Source: Aegilops tauschii subsp. strangulata (taxonomy: Eukaryota > Streptophyta > Magnoliopsida > Poales > Poaceae). Taken from it: 64,000 bases of DNA. Location of the stretch: positions 377,805,792-377,869,791 of the forward strand of contig NC_053035.3 in NCBI RefSeq assembly GCF_002575655.3, given 5' to 3'. Positions 38,083 through 48,109 of the stretch are shown one piece after another. A model generated the notes under the pieces. The model saw only the letters and a list, made by a program, of their open reading frames with translations, was not told the origin of the DNA and searched no databases. The translations under genes were made by a program, and so were the position numbers. Each line of letters starts with the position of its first letter. The first letter of the stretch is position 1.

Positions 38083-38660
38083 GAAAGATCACTTATATCT
38101 GGGTGGGTGGGTAGATTTAGGTCCGAACCCTCACCCGATCTAAGACCTGGGGGCGGAGAAGTTTCCGAGCTTGGAAGTTCGGGTTCCGGGATGTTGCCCA
38201 ATAGGTCTGGCCCGCTGCTTGATTCTAAGTTCAAGGCTTGGGCCATGTCCTGCCGCAAACGGGTATCCGGCTCGGAGAGCTCGGGAATCCGGACATAGTT
38301 TGTCCTCAAGATAGAGGAAGAATCGCTGCGTTGCTCCTCCACCACCGCTATCTGATGGGTGACCGGCGGAGAGTTAATCTCCCTTTGGTCAGGTTTAAGC
38401 CCGATCCGATCATAGTCCATAGCGACTCCCAAGGCGGCGATGCGATCCAAGAGCTCATTCAAGGAAGAGAGCTCCATCGGATCCATCTGCTCGGCGAATC
38501 CCGAGCTGACGTGGAGGCTGTTTTTGATGACCCAAGAAGTCATCATCGGCGCAACGGCCGAACGGGCGGTCATGATGAAGCCGCCTAGTCGGAGAGTTTG
38601 GCCTACAACCAGGGCTCCCTCAGAAGTGATGTTGTCCTTGACAACGAGACGAGCCATCAA
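38083..38660 (-). pseudogene. Element C gag N-terminal part
   Basis: The frame read leftwards from 38660 starts MMARLVVKDNITSEGALVV and ends THPDISDLS at the element B insertion. It then continues in frame into SHIRQEPQ at 24150 once the duplicated target is counted once. The central part of the Retrotrans_gag domain is not present on either side, so C was already internally deleted (or belongs to a short-Gag subfamily) when B arrived. Confidence 0.65.
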
Positions 38661-38685
38661 GCCTTATGATGACGGCACAGTGGAA

Positions 38686-38703
38686 CTCTCAATGAAAGCA
38701 CCA
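38686..38703 (-). other. Element C primer-binding site
   Basis: On the minus strand, TGGTGCTTTCATTGAGAG lies immediately inside the 5' LTR, as expected for the tRNA primer-binding site. The tRNA was not identified. Confidence 0.55.
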
Positions 38704-38704
38704 A

Positions 38705-39169
38705 TGTCGGTGTCAAAACCGGCGGATCTCGGTTAGGGGGTCCCGAACTGTGCGTCTAAGGCGGATGGTAACAGGAGATGGGGGACACGATGTTTACCCA
38801 TGTTTGGGCCCTCTCGATGGAGGTAATACCCTACTTCATGCTTGATTGATCTTGATTATATGAGTATTACAAGAGTTGATCTACCACGAGATCGTAGAGG
38901 CTAAACCCTAGAAGCTAGCCTACGGTATGATTGTTGTTGTCCTACGGACTAAGCCCTCCGGTTTATATAGACACCGGAGGGAGCTAGGGTTACACAGAAT
39001 CGGTTACAAGGGAGGAGATCTACCTATCCGCCAAGCTTGCCTTCCACGCCAAGGAGAGTCCCATCCGGACACGGGACGAAGTCTTCAATCTTGTATCTTC
39101 ATAGTCCAATAGTCCGGCTAAAGTATATAGTCTGGCTGTCCGAGGACCCCCTAATCCAGGACTCCCTCA
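38705..39169 (-). repeat. Element C 5' LTR
   Basis: This 465-bp LTR is the partner of 15211-15680. The TATA box on the minus strand (TATATAAA) is the complement of 38962-38969. It is followed on the right by the second ACGAT target copy (39170-39174). Confidence 0.92.
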
Positions 39170-39174
39170 ACGAT

Positions 39175-40111
39175 CTTCATTATCGAGATCTAATCATCAT
39201 AAACCTGGATACTGGGAATCTGTCCATTGAGATATATATGAGACTCAGTGATTCTCGAGGAGGTCACAAGCCCCTCCCCAAACCATCACCAGGTAAGTGC
39301 ACCAACTTCCATCCTGTTTTATCAACCACGTTTACCAGCATACTTTGGTGCTCCTACCCCTGTCCACTAAATTAATGACATACTTATAGTCAAAGTTATT
39401 TTGAAAACATTTTATGCAATTCTGTTGATTATCATCCCAACTTGATCACATGCATTGAATTTAACCATTCATTTTAAACTTAAATACCGAGTTCATCTGT
39501 TTAAACAAATTTGTTTGAAAATGAGTTATTTTTTCCATGCAGCTCTTGATTTTCTAAATGACTCGGAGAGGGAGTACATTGGGAAAACAGTGTTCGGTCG
39601 AGGCGTAAACCTCTCATACAGACAATTTGGACAGATGATATACTATGTGTTTGAGTCTAACGACTTCCCCACCATACCCTTTGTGCAGCGTCTAAACATC
39701 ACCAATGTCATAAATGGTCGTCTGGTTAGTCATTGAATATTTGTTTTGATCCACTGCCATGGTTTTGTTTGCTATTTTCGATGTTTTATGTCCTTGTGCA
39801 TTGATTTTATCTAGTAATATCGGTACAATCTGCAGAGAATCCCGTCTGCCGTTGTGAGGCTTCTAAAGATGAACCTGGGATATCTACCTCAAAACGGTGG
39901 TATCAGCCTAACAGAGATGTATGATGCAATAGACATGAGCACAACGTACTCCATACGAACCGACGGCAGGATGGAGGTGACCGGTTTTTCAGATTTTGCC
40001 CGGGAACCTCAGCTAAGGGTTGGTTCAGTTGTCCTTTTCACAATTGAAAAGCGGTGGCCAACATTGGGAAACATGAAGCTGCTGCGGATGATAATCAACG
40101 ACCTTTTCTGA
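39175..40111 (+). pseudogene. B3-like DNA-binding protein gene, 3' coding exons
   Basis: The interrupted exon resumes at 39175 (LHYRDLIIINLDTGNLSIEI) and ends at 39292 before GTAAGT. The next exon is 39543-39724 (LDFLNDSEREYIGKTVFGRG; acceptor TGCAG, donor GTTAGT), and the last exon is 39836-40111, ending in TGA. Reading phases match at every junction. The last two exons form a second B3-like domain: RLNITNVINGRL, RIPSAVVRLLKMNLG, TYSIRTDGRMEVTGFSDF and LRVGSVVLFTIEKRW, with the usual strand-loop-strand pattern. B3 proteins bind DNA in the nucleus as plant transcription factors. All coding parts are free of stops, so the 24-kb insertion is the only visible lesion. The B3 assignment rests on pattern, not a search. 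Confidence 0.55.
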
Positions 40112-40450
40112 TAGAGCGTTGCCGACGGCTATACTTCCTAGTTTAGTAATTTATGTCTGTTTTTTGAACAACCTGTACACATCAGTTTTGTTATTTAGTT
40201 ATGTCATGGTATGTAACTGAGCATATAATTATGTCCAAGAGGACGGTGTTGAAAATTCCCTGTCAAAGAAGGTGAAACACTTACGTGGGTTAGTTTATTT
40301 ATCTCTGATAATAATAAAAGGATTCGCTGAATAATAATGGAGGATGAATGGCTGTGGTGAAGTATGTTTCAGAACAGTTTAGTGACGTTGCTAGCTCTGC
40401 ACGTCAATAGTATACATATTTTTCACTATGCTGCTCCGCAGAATAGCGTC
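40112..40450 (+). other. Probable 3' UTR of the B3-like gene
   Basis: A T/A-rich stretch follows the stop codon (TAGTTTAGTAATTTATGTCT, then AATAATAAAAGG near 40309 as a possible poly(A) signal). There is no open frame of note. The phrase-repeat zone starts around 40450. Confidence 0.45.
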
Positions 40451-41919
40451 ATGCCAAGTAGTTTGTTCCGATGAGCTCAAGCATACACCTCTGTCAACCG
40501 CACAACACTTCTCCTAAAAACCTAGCGCCTTCCCCTATGGCTCAGTCACCTTAAACATTCATGCCTTCGCATAGGTTCATGTCCGTGCCTCACGTAGCAT
40601 CGTACCAGTGCCTCTAGCTGTGCTACTCGCTGTATAACTGTGTTTCGCAGCTGCATGCCCACGCCCCTCGTTTCTTCTCGTTGTTTCTGCCCATCTCGTA
40701 CTTGCAACTATTTCAGACATGACCGTGCCTGTTGAGTCGGCACATTCATGACTCTCAAGACCGTGCCTCGACAAGAATAACGACCGTGCTTGTAACAATG
40801 CAGCGTTACAGGTGACACATTCAGGACACATTAGGGACCACCTTGCCATTATTTCAGACATGACCATGCCTGTTCCGTCGTCACATTCATGCATCTCAAA
40901 GTTAATTGAAAAACATTCCGCAAAAAAAGTAACGGACGCCTATTGTCAATCCTCACGTCACGTACATTCGACGTTCATTCATTCGTCACAAAAGTAATTG
41001 TCGTGGCTCTGCCACAGAACATATAAGTGTAAAACGATTATTCCTACACTTGTAAAACCCGGAATGCCCTGGATAAATGTCGAATCCCACCTTGCGGCAA
41101 AACCAGGGAGGCCGGTGCATCTCAGGAACACATATGTGGCTTTTTGCGCATGTAGTTGAGTGCACGGCTATTTGTTCGTGCCTGTGCCTCACGTAGTACC
41201 ATAGCACGAATTGACGTCCGTGAATCACGTAACTTCATTTCTGTGTCTGACATAGCATCGTATCTATGCCTCTACTTGTGCCTTGTTGTATAAGTGCTTC
41301 TTGCAGCTGCATATCCACGGCTGTCATTGCTTCTTGTTCTTTCTGTCCATCTCGTAGTGTCAGCTGCAACAGTGCCTCTGAAAAAACACAGCACTGCTCC
41401 TACCAGCGAATGTATCACTAAAAACAATTGCCACTCCTAATGAATGTACCACGCCCGTGTGTCTGAGAGTTAAACCAGCCACTTCAAGCATGCTTCTCTT
41501 GGTCAGAGCCTTGTGCCTCTACATACTGCCCCTGCATGCCTCACGAGATAAATTGTAAAAGTTAACATTTGACAGCAAACTACGCAAGGCAACGATCATC
41601 TCCCCGACTTGCTGGAGATACGACGGTTGCTAAAAACATAACTGCTGATTTTATTTTTATTTTTTATAAAGAAAAACCACGATAAAAAACCCAGGATGTG
41701 CACAACCGCACCACCAGGGACATGAAACCATGATCCAGAACCCACGATGTGCACAACCGCATCGATAGTGAGATCGTGCACTCCTTTGCCGCTTCCCCGC
41801 CCTTAATTTAGACTTCCGCCGCGGCCTTCTTACACACAAACAACAGAAATCGCCATTGCGCTCCCACTCATTGTTCCCCATGAAAAACCAGGTTGCAGGA
41901 GGACCAACTGCTCCAGGCC

Positions 41920-42603
41920 ATGGGATTCATCAAGGAATTCATGGAGGTGCTGGCCCACGGCAACACCAAGTTGCACGTGATCCACACCAACGACTTGCAC
42001 AAGGCGGCGACCAGCATCGAGCAGTACGAGCGACACCTCGAATTCGAGCGCCACAAGATCGTCGGAGTTGACGTGGAGTACACCAACAACGTTGGCGAAG
42101 ATCAGAAACCAGCCCTCATCTAGCTCTCCGTCGGCAAGGATCATCCGGTGTTGCTCTTCCAACTGAGCGCCGCCGACAAGAACTGCACCAGGTTCGACAA
42201 CTTCCTCGCCGACCCCAGATACACGTTTGCTGGCTTCTCCATCGACGGCGACATAGAGATGCTCGGCCGCGTCGGACTAGAGATCGCCCACTTCGTCGAC
42301 ATCTAGAAGGAATGGAGGGTGCGTACAGCTACCAAGCCTCTGGACTCCCTTGGGGATGTCTCAGGCATCCTTGTCCACGACTACTACAACAACATGAAGA
42401 AGAAGCTCACCAACGCAGAGCACCAGCGCTGGGCGCGCATGCCCCTGTCCATGAGGCACATTGAGTACGCGGCAAAAGATGCTTACGCTGCGTACGAGAT
42501 ATGGAGCCGCCTCACCATCATCCAGGAAGGCCTCCGCCGGGCAAAACTCGAGAAGGAGCAGACCAGGAAGCGCGCAAGGTCCGGGGGCGACTACGACTAC
42601 TGA
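41920..42603 (+). pseudogene. WRN-type 3'-5' exonuclease-like protein, copy 1, with two nonsense codons
   Basis: The ATG at 41920 lies in a good context (GCCATGGG). Upstream in frame is a TGA at 41880. The length is 228 codons including stop, close to single-domain plant WRN-exonuclease-like proteins. DEDDy motifs are intact: Exo I GVDVEYTN (Asp and Glu), Exo II SIDGDIEMLG (Asp), Exo III YAAKDAYAAYEIW (Tyr and Asp). Two TAG codons (42121-42123 and 42304-42306) stand where copy 2 has CAG, so both look like single C-to-T changes. The C-terminus is lysine/arginine rich (KLEKEQTRKRARS). Proteins of this type degrade DNA or RNA from the 3' end; this copy cannot make a full product. Confidence 0.8.
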
Positions 42604-44734
42604 AGCAGGTGGTCCCGTCCAAGAAAAGTAACTAGAAGATTGCTCATGCCATTCTAGATTTCCCGTTAGATTTGCTTTCTCTCAAGACTGCCGTTTGCTT
42701 GCTCTAAATTTAGATTTGCTTGTGTCACAGTTAACCTTGTAGTTTGCTTCCAGTTTACATATCTTCTGAACAAGTTTATTTCCAGTGCAATGTTGCAGTT
42801 TTCTATTATTAGAATATATTGGCGTGAACTGAAAAATATAAACACAGTACAGATACTATACGATTAGCGTAACGCACAGAGCAGGTACACATAGCAATCC
42901 ACAAAAATGACGAGCATGCAATGCACTAGTACCTTTGTGGATGCAGCATCGAAATGCAGGGACAACAATTACAGAATGCTCCTAAAAGCAGTGCACAATG
43001 TTCTAACAAACCATTGCACACACAAATATTAAAAATCGTTCGTATGGAACACTTTGGAAAAACATTTTGAATACAGAGGTAGTTAGGTGTTTATTCTCCT
43101 TGGAAAACATTGCTTACGCCCGTGACCCTCAGAGAAGAACACTACAGAGGCACGGTTGTCCGTCAATAACACCAACTACTTAAAACACCCACGAAGGCAC
43201 TTCGGTGCCTCCACTCCTATGGAGACCGTGCATAAATTGACATCACGTCCGTTAATGAGGCCGAATGCCTTCGAAGACACATGAAACTCATAGGCCATGG
43301 CCCCGCAATGAAAACATGTCAATGAAAGCTTCTTGAAAACAGAGGCACACCTTCACGTGCTTGCATCACGATCCTTCGCATCCCTACCTCCCTTAGAATC
43401 ACGTCCGTGCCTCCAGTTCGTCGGGTAAAACCATACCTCTGTCGTGCGTAACATGTTAAGAAAGTTGCTGACAACAAAAACATTAGAAAACCGAGCATTA
43501 CGTCGACCCCGCTGGCACTAAACGTGAAGTCACCGAAAACGCAGAGGCAGGAGCGTGCCTTACGGCCAACTTCCGACGTATCGGGTCTATGAAGATTTAC
43601 TTCCTTCTTAATATGGGAGGTGACTATCGCAGAGGCATAGGCTCCATTATTCACCTCTGTGCCTCGGCAAGAACGACGACCGTGCTTGTAACTGTAAAGC
43701 GTATAGGACACCTTAGGGACGGCCTTGCAACTATTTCAGACATGACCGTGGCTATTCCGTCGGCACATTCATGCCTCTCGCAGTTAATTGAAAAACATTC
43801 CGGGAAAACAGTAACGGACGCCTATTGTCAATCCTCGCGTCACGTACATTCGATGTACATTCCTTCGTCACACAAGTAATAGCCGTGCCCCTGCCACAGA
43901 ACATATAAGTGAAAAACGATTCTTCCTACACTTGTAAAACTCGGAATGCCCTGGATAAATGTCGAACCCCACCTTGCGGTAAAACCATGGAGGCCGGTGC
44001 TTCTCAGAAACACATCTGTGGCTTTTTGCGCATGTAGTTGAGTGCACGGCTATTTGTTCGCGCCCGTGCCTCACGTAGCACCATAGCACGAATTGACGTT
44101 CGTGCAATCACGTAGCTTCAACTCCGTGCCTCACGTAGCATCGTATCTGTGCCTCTTGTTTCGCCTCTCGTTGTATGAGTGCTTCTTGCAGCTGCATGAC
44201 CACGCCTCTCGTTGCTTCTCGTTCTTTCTGACCATCTCGTAGCGTCAGCTGCAACACAGACACACAATAGTGCCTCTGAAGAAACACAGCACTGCTCCTA
44301 CCAGCGAATGTATCACTGAAAACAATTGCCACTCCCAATAAATGTACCACGCCTGTGTGTTTGAGAGTTAAAGTTGCCACTTGAAGCATGCTTCTCTTGG
44401 TCAGAGACTTGTGCCTCTACATACCGCCCCTACATGCCTCACGAGATAAATTCTAAAAGTTAACATTTGACAGCAAACTACGCAAGACAACGATCATCTC
44501 CACGACTTGCTGGAGATACGACGGTTCTTAAAAATATAACTGCTGATTTTATTTTTATTTTTTATAAAGAAAAACCACGATCCAGAACCCACGATGTGCA
44601 CAACCGCACTCCTTTGCCACTTCCCCGCCCTTAAATTTAGACTCCCGCCGCGGCCTTCTCACACACAAAGAACAGAAATCGCCATTGCGCTCCCACGAAC
44701 AACCAGGTTGCAGGAGGACCAACTGCTCCAGGCC

Positions 44735-45400
44735 ATGGGATTCACCAGGGAATTCATGGAGGTGCAGGCCCACGGCAACACAAAGTTGCACGTGATCCAC
44801 ACCAACGACTTGCACAAGGCGGCGACCACCATTGAGCAGTATGAGCGACACCTCCAGTTCGAGCGCCACAAGATCGTCGGAGTTGATGTGAAGTACACCA
44901 ACGACCATGGCGAAGATCAGAAACCCGCCCTTGTCCAGCTCTCCGTCGGCAAGGATCATCCGATGCTGCTCTTCCAACTGAGCGCGGCCGACAAGAACTG
45001 CACCAAGTTTGACAACTTCCTCGCGGACCCCAGGTACACGTTTGTTTGCTTCTCCATCGACGGCCACATAGAGATGCTCGGCCGCGTCGGACTGGAGATC
45101 GCCCACTTCGTCGACATCCAGAAGGAATGGAGGGTGCCTACAGCTACCAAGCCTCTGGACTCCCTTGGGGACGTCTCAGGCATCCTTGTCCACGACGTAG
45201 AGCTCACCAATGCAGAACGCAGCCGCTGGGCGTGCATGCCCGTGTCCATGAGGCACATCGAGTACGCGGCAAAGGACGCTTACGCTGCGTACGAGATATG
45301 GAGCCGCCTCACCATCATCCAGGAAGGTCTTCGCCGGGCAAAACTCGACAAGGAGCAGACCAGGAAGCGCGCTAGGTCCTGTGGCGACTACGACTACTGA
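44735..45400 (+). CDS. WRN-type 3'-5' exonuclease-like protein, copy 2, catalytic residues lost
   Basis: This is an open frame of 221 residues from ATG 44735. The frame is open back to 44594, but that part corresponds to 5' leader in copy 1. It is the sister of 41920-42603. Exo I reads GVDVKYTN, so the metal-binding Glu of D-x-E is Lys. Exo II reads SIDGHIEMLG, so its Asp is His. Exo III YAAKDAYAAYEIW is intact. Six residues are missing after LVHD compared with copy 1 (YYNNMKKK replaced by VE). Two of the four carboxylates that bind catalytic metals in DEDDy nucleases are therefore gone. The product, if made, should be a pseudo-enzyme. Expression is unknown. Confidence 0.75.
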   Translation: MGFTREFMEVQAHGNTKLHVIHTNDLHKAATTIEQYERHLQFERHKIVGVDVKYTNDHGEDQKPALVQLSVGKDHPMLLFQLSAADKNCTKFDNFLADPRYTFVCFSIDGHIEMLGRVGLEIAHFVDIQKEWRVPTATKPLDSLGDVSGILVHDVELTNAERSRWACMPVSMRHIEYAAKDAYAAYEIWSRLTIIQEGLRRAKLDKEQTRKRARSCGDYDY

Positions 45401-46640
45401 AGCAGGTGGTCCCGGTCAACAAAAGTATCTAGAACATTGCTCATGCCATTCTAGATTTCTCATTAGATTTGCTTTCCCTCAAGACTGTCGTTTGCTTGTT
45501 ATAAATTTAGGTTTGCTTGTGTCGCAGTTAACCTTGTAGTTTGCTTGCAGTTTACATGTCTTTTGCACAAGCTTATTTCCAGTGCACCACAATAGGCACT
45601 TATGTGCCTATGTGCCTCTGATACCAAGGGGACCGTGCATAACTTGGCTTCATGTCCTTTTACGCAACATTCTAGACGTCAACCAAAAGATTCACCTTCT
45701 CTCTGATATGTTCATTAATGAGGCCTAATGCCTTCGAAAACACATGGAGCTCATAGTCCATGCCCCCTGCGATGAAAATGTGTCAGTGAAAGCTTCTTTA
45801 AAGCAGAGGCACACCTTCACGTCCTTGCATCACGATCCTTTTCGCGTCCGTACCTCCCTTAGAATCACGTCTCCGTGCCTCCAGTTAGTTACGTGCATGC
45901 CTCTACATCGGGTAAAACCATACCTCTACGTAACATGTTAAGAAAGTTGCTGACAACAAAAACATCAGCAAACTGAGCATTACGTCCACCCCACTGGCAC
46001 TAAACGTGACATCATCGAAAACGCAGAGGCAGGAGCGTGCCTTACGACCAGCTTCCGACGTATCGGGTCTGTGAAGATTTGCTTCCTTCTTAATATGGGA
46101 CGTGACTATCGCAAAGGCAAAGGCTCCATCCTTCACCTCCGTGCCTCGACAAGAACGACGATCGTGCTTGTAACAGTAAAGTGTATAGATGATACATTAA
46201 GGAGACATTAGGGACCACCTTGCACCTATTTCATACGTGACCGTGCCCGTTCCGTCGGCACATACATGCCTCTCACAAAAGTAATTGCCGTTCCTCTGCC
46301 ACACAACATATAAGTGAAACACAATTCTTTCTACACTTATAAAACCCAGAATGTCCTGGATAAATGTCGAATCCCATCTTGCGGTAAAACCATGCAAGAC
46401 GGTGCTTCTCAGAAGCACATCTGTGGCTTTTTTGTGCATGTTGTTGAGTGCCTCTCTAGAATCTAACCATGTTGAAACCATATTCAAATCTAACCACACT
46501 GAAATCTCTAGAATCAAATATGTGCCCTAGTTGAGACCTTTATTTTGTACTTGAAACTGCAATCTATAATAAAACAATACAGTGTAGTAAAACATACGCC
46601 TTCCGACCCAAATATGGTACTTGAAACTGCAATTTGTAAT
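45401..46640. other. Non-coding flank of the duplicated exonuclease unit
   Basis: This holds the 3' flank of copy 2 (to about 45590), then sequence homologous to 43215-43620, then a partial third copy of the 5' flank (to about 46440). The remainder (46450-46640) is A/T-rich with repeated ACTTGAAACTGCAAT (near 46548 and 46620). No gene is seen. Confidence 0.5.
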
Positions 46641-46648
46641 AAAACATA

Positions 46649-46741
46649 CACCTTCCATCACAAATTAATTCGCTCAACCCTGTACTAACCAGTACAATGT
46701 GAATTGTACTGCAAAGTTGACACATTTATTTTGGGACGGGG
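46649..46741. mobile_element. Degenerate Stowaway-like MITE
   Basis: The right end, read on the minus strand, is CCCCGTCCCAAAATAAATGT, close to the CTCCCTCCGTCCCAAAATAA ends of Triticeae Stowaway elements. The left end CACCTTCCATCACAAATTAA is an imperfect inverted match. TA dinucleotides flank both ends, and the centre (CTGTACTAACCAGTACAATG) is palindromic. The length of about 93 bp fits the class. Confidence 0.5.
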
Positions 46742-46904
46742 TAGTACTACTACTTAATAACAAAACACGATTGCTTGACATGGAAACAAAACTGTCTCTG
46801 TTCTGACATCGACGATTGCTTGACATTGTTCAACCTTTACAGACACACAAAACATGAAAAGCATAAAAACCATGGAAAAGCAAACATCTACCAACAAAAC
46901 TACA

Positions 46905-47654
46905 CTACTCCCCGTCGTCGGAGATGTCCACTATCTCCATTCTGACATGGACGTCATTCGCCTCCGCCTCTTGCTCCGCATCCAGCTCGTCGAAGAGCAC
47001 ATCGGTCTTCGCATGTTCTTCCCGGAGGAAGTGCCGGTTGGACTCCACATACGCCTCATCTTGGATGGACTCCAGGATAGCGGTCTGCTCCGCCATCAAG
47101 GCCGACTCACCGAGATAGAACTCCGCCTCATCTTCCTCGTCACCCCACTCCTCGTCGTCCTCGTCTTCCTCGTCACCAGCCTCCTCCTCGTCCTCGTCCA
47201 CGCCTTCCTCGTCATCCTCGTCCAAGACTTCGTCGATGTCCTCGTCATCCTCGTCCAAGCATTCCTCGTCATCCTCGTCCACGCCTTCCTTGTCGTCCTC
47301 GTCCACACCTTCCTCGTCCTCCTCCTCATCCTCGTCCATGCCTTCCTCGTCGTCCTCGTCATCCTCGTCCACGCCTTCCTCGTCGTCCTCCTCATCCTTG
47401 TCACCCCCTCCTCTTCCTCCATCACATCTCCCCACACTGGATCACCCCATCCTCTTCCTCCATCACATCTCCCCCACTGGATCAACTCCCTGCATGAGCT
47501 CCGATGCATCCACCTCCACTTCCTCCGGCCCCGGCGAGTCCGGAGACATGCCCGCTGCGACCCGAGCGGCGCGCCTCGAACGGATGTCCTCCTGCAACTG
47601 AAAGCGACGCTCGGGAGTAAACATCGCATAAGTAGTTATCTTGTGCCGAACCAT
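46905..47654 (-). pseudogene. Acidic-repeat protein gene, frame broken by a 41-bp duplication
   Basis: The ATG at 47654 (CGCCATGG context) opens a frame with a basic N-terminus (MVRHKITTYAMFTPERRFQL, RSRRAARVAAG) and then acidic EEVEVDASEL, before a TGA at about 47463. A second frame, 47435-46905, encodes a long Asp/Glu-rich region of short repeats (DEDDEEGVDEDDEDDEEG) and a non-repetitive C-terminus (LGESALMAEQTAIL, VHVRMEIVDISDDGE). Two copies of CTCTTCCTCCATCACATCTC lie 41 bp apart (47411 and 47452). This is not a multiple of three, so a small duplication probably broke the frame. Alternatively the break is an unrecognised intron. The upstream region matches that of the coiled-coil genes at 51590 and 53750. 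Function is unknown; very acidic nuclear proteins are often histone- or chromatin-associated. Confidence 0.5.
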
Positions 47655-47760
47655 GGCGGGGAACGTCACAAACGAAAAGAGGAAGATAGGTGATTTCCTA
47701 AGATTGCCTTCGAAAGAGGGAGAAGCACGATGATGTCTAGTGGTGGCGGACGCCGCTCGG

Positions 47761-48030
47761 CTTAAATAACTGCTTCTTGACCTCGGGCGATGAGCCGGAA
47801 CGGTCACACGCGGCGTTCACTTCACCGACGGATGAGACGGTCGTCGGCCCTTTTGGATTCCGCAGCGCCGACACGTGGCATTCACTCTATTAAATACCTC
47901 CACCTCCTCCAGAGCAGCGTCACCGGAGGAAACGCATGTCTCACCCTTGGGTTTCCGGAGCGGCGTTCACACCGAATACGAGGAGACACCCGTCGAACGG
48001 TGGGGTTTCTGCAATCAACACACGAATGTG
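47761..48030 (-). promoter_or_regulatory. Upstream module of the acidic-protein gene (shared type)
   Basis: On the minus strand, TATTTAAG (complement of 47761-47768) lies about 110 bp before the ATG, as a TATA box would if the leader is about 80 bp. Upstream elements shared with 51697-51875 and 53862-54035 include GACCTCGGGCGATGAGCC, GGGTTTC and ACGAATGTGACT (plus-strand writing). Confidence 0.5.
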
Positions 48031-48109
48031 ACTTTGTGTAACGCATAACCGTGCCTCTACTGACTTCATAGTTGTGCCTTTCAGTGCGAACGATTAAACA
48101 GAATCATTT

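Larger units (their letters stand above)
15211..39169 (-). mobile_element. Element C: Ty3/gypsy LTR retrotransposon hosting element B
   Basis: The 3' LTR is 15211-15680 and the 5' LTR 38705-39169 (minus-strand element). The flanking direct repeat ACGAT occurs at 15206-15210 and 39170-39174, so both ends are intact. Without the nested 13.9-kb element B, C is about 10 kb. Gag-pol runs leftwards from 38660, and a multi-exon gene runs in the opposite direction from 16006. The LTRs differ at about 15 positions by eye plus a 5-bp indel (about 3.2%). At a commonly used grass LTR rate of 1.3e-8 per site per year this would be roughly 1.2 million years. The LTR resembles the wheat Fatima-type family from memory; this was not verified. 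Confidence 0.93.
40800..46450 (+). repeat. Tandem segmental duplication carrying the exonuclease-like gene
   Basis: The marker TTTCAGACATGACC(A/G)TG..ATTCATGC occurs at 40853 and 43735, and a diverged copy (TTTCATACGTGACCGTG) is at 46228. The sequence that follows each marker is collinear: 5' flank, exonuclease-like gene and 3' flank in copies 1 and 2. Copy 3 keeps only the upstream flank (about 46200-46440) and no gene. Spacings are about 2.9 and 2.5 kb, so units have gained or lost sequence since duplication. Confidence 0.7.
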
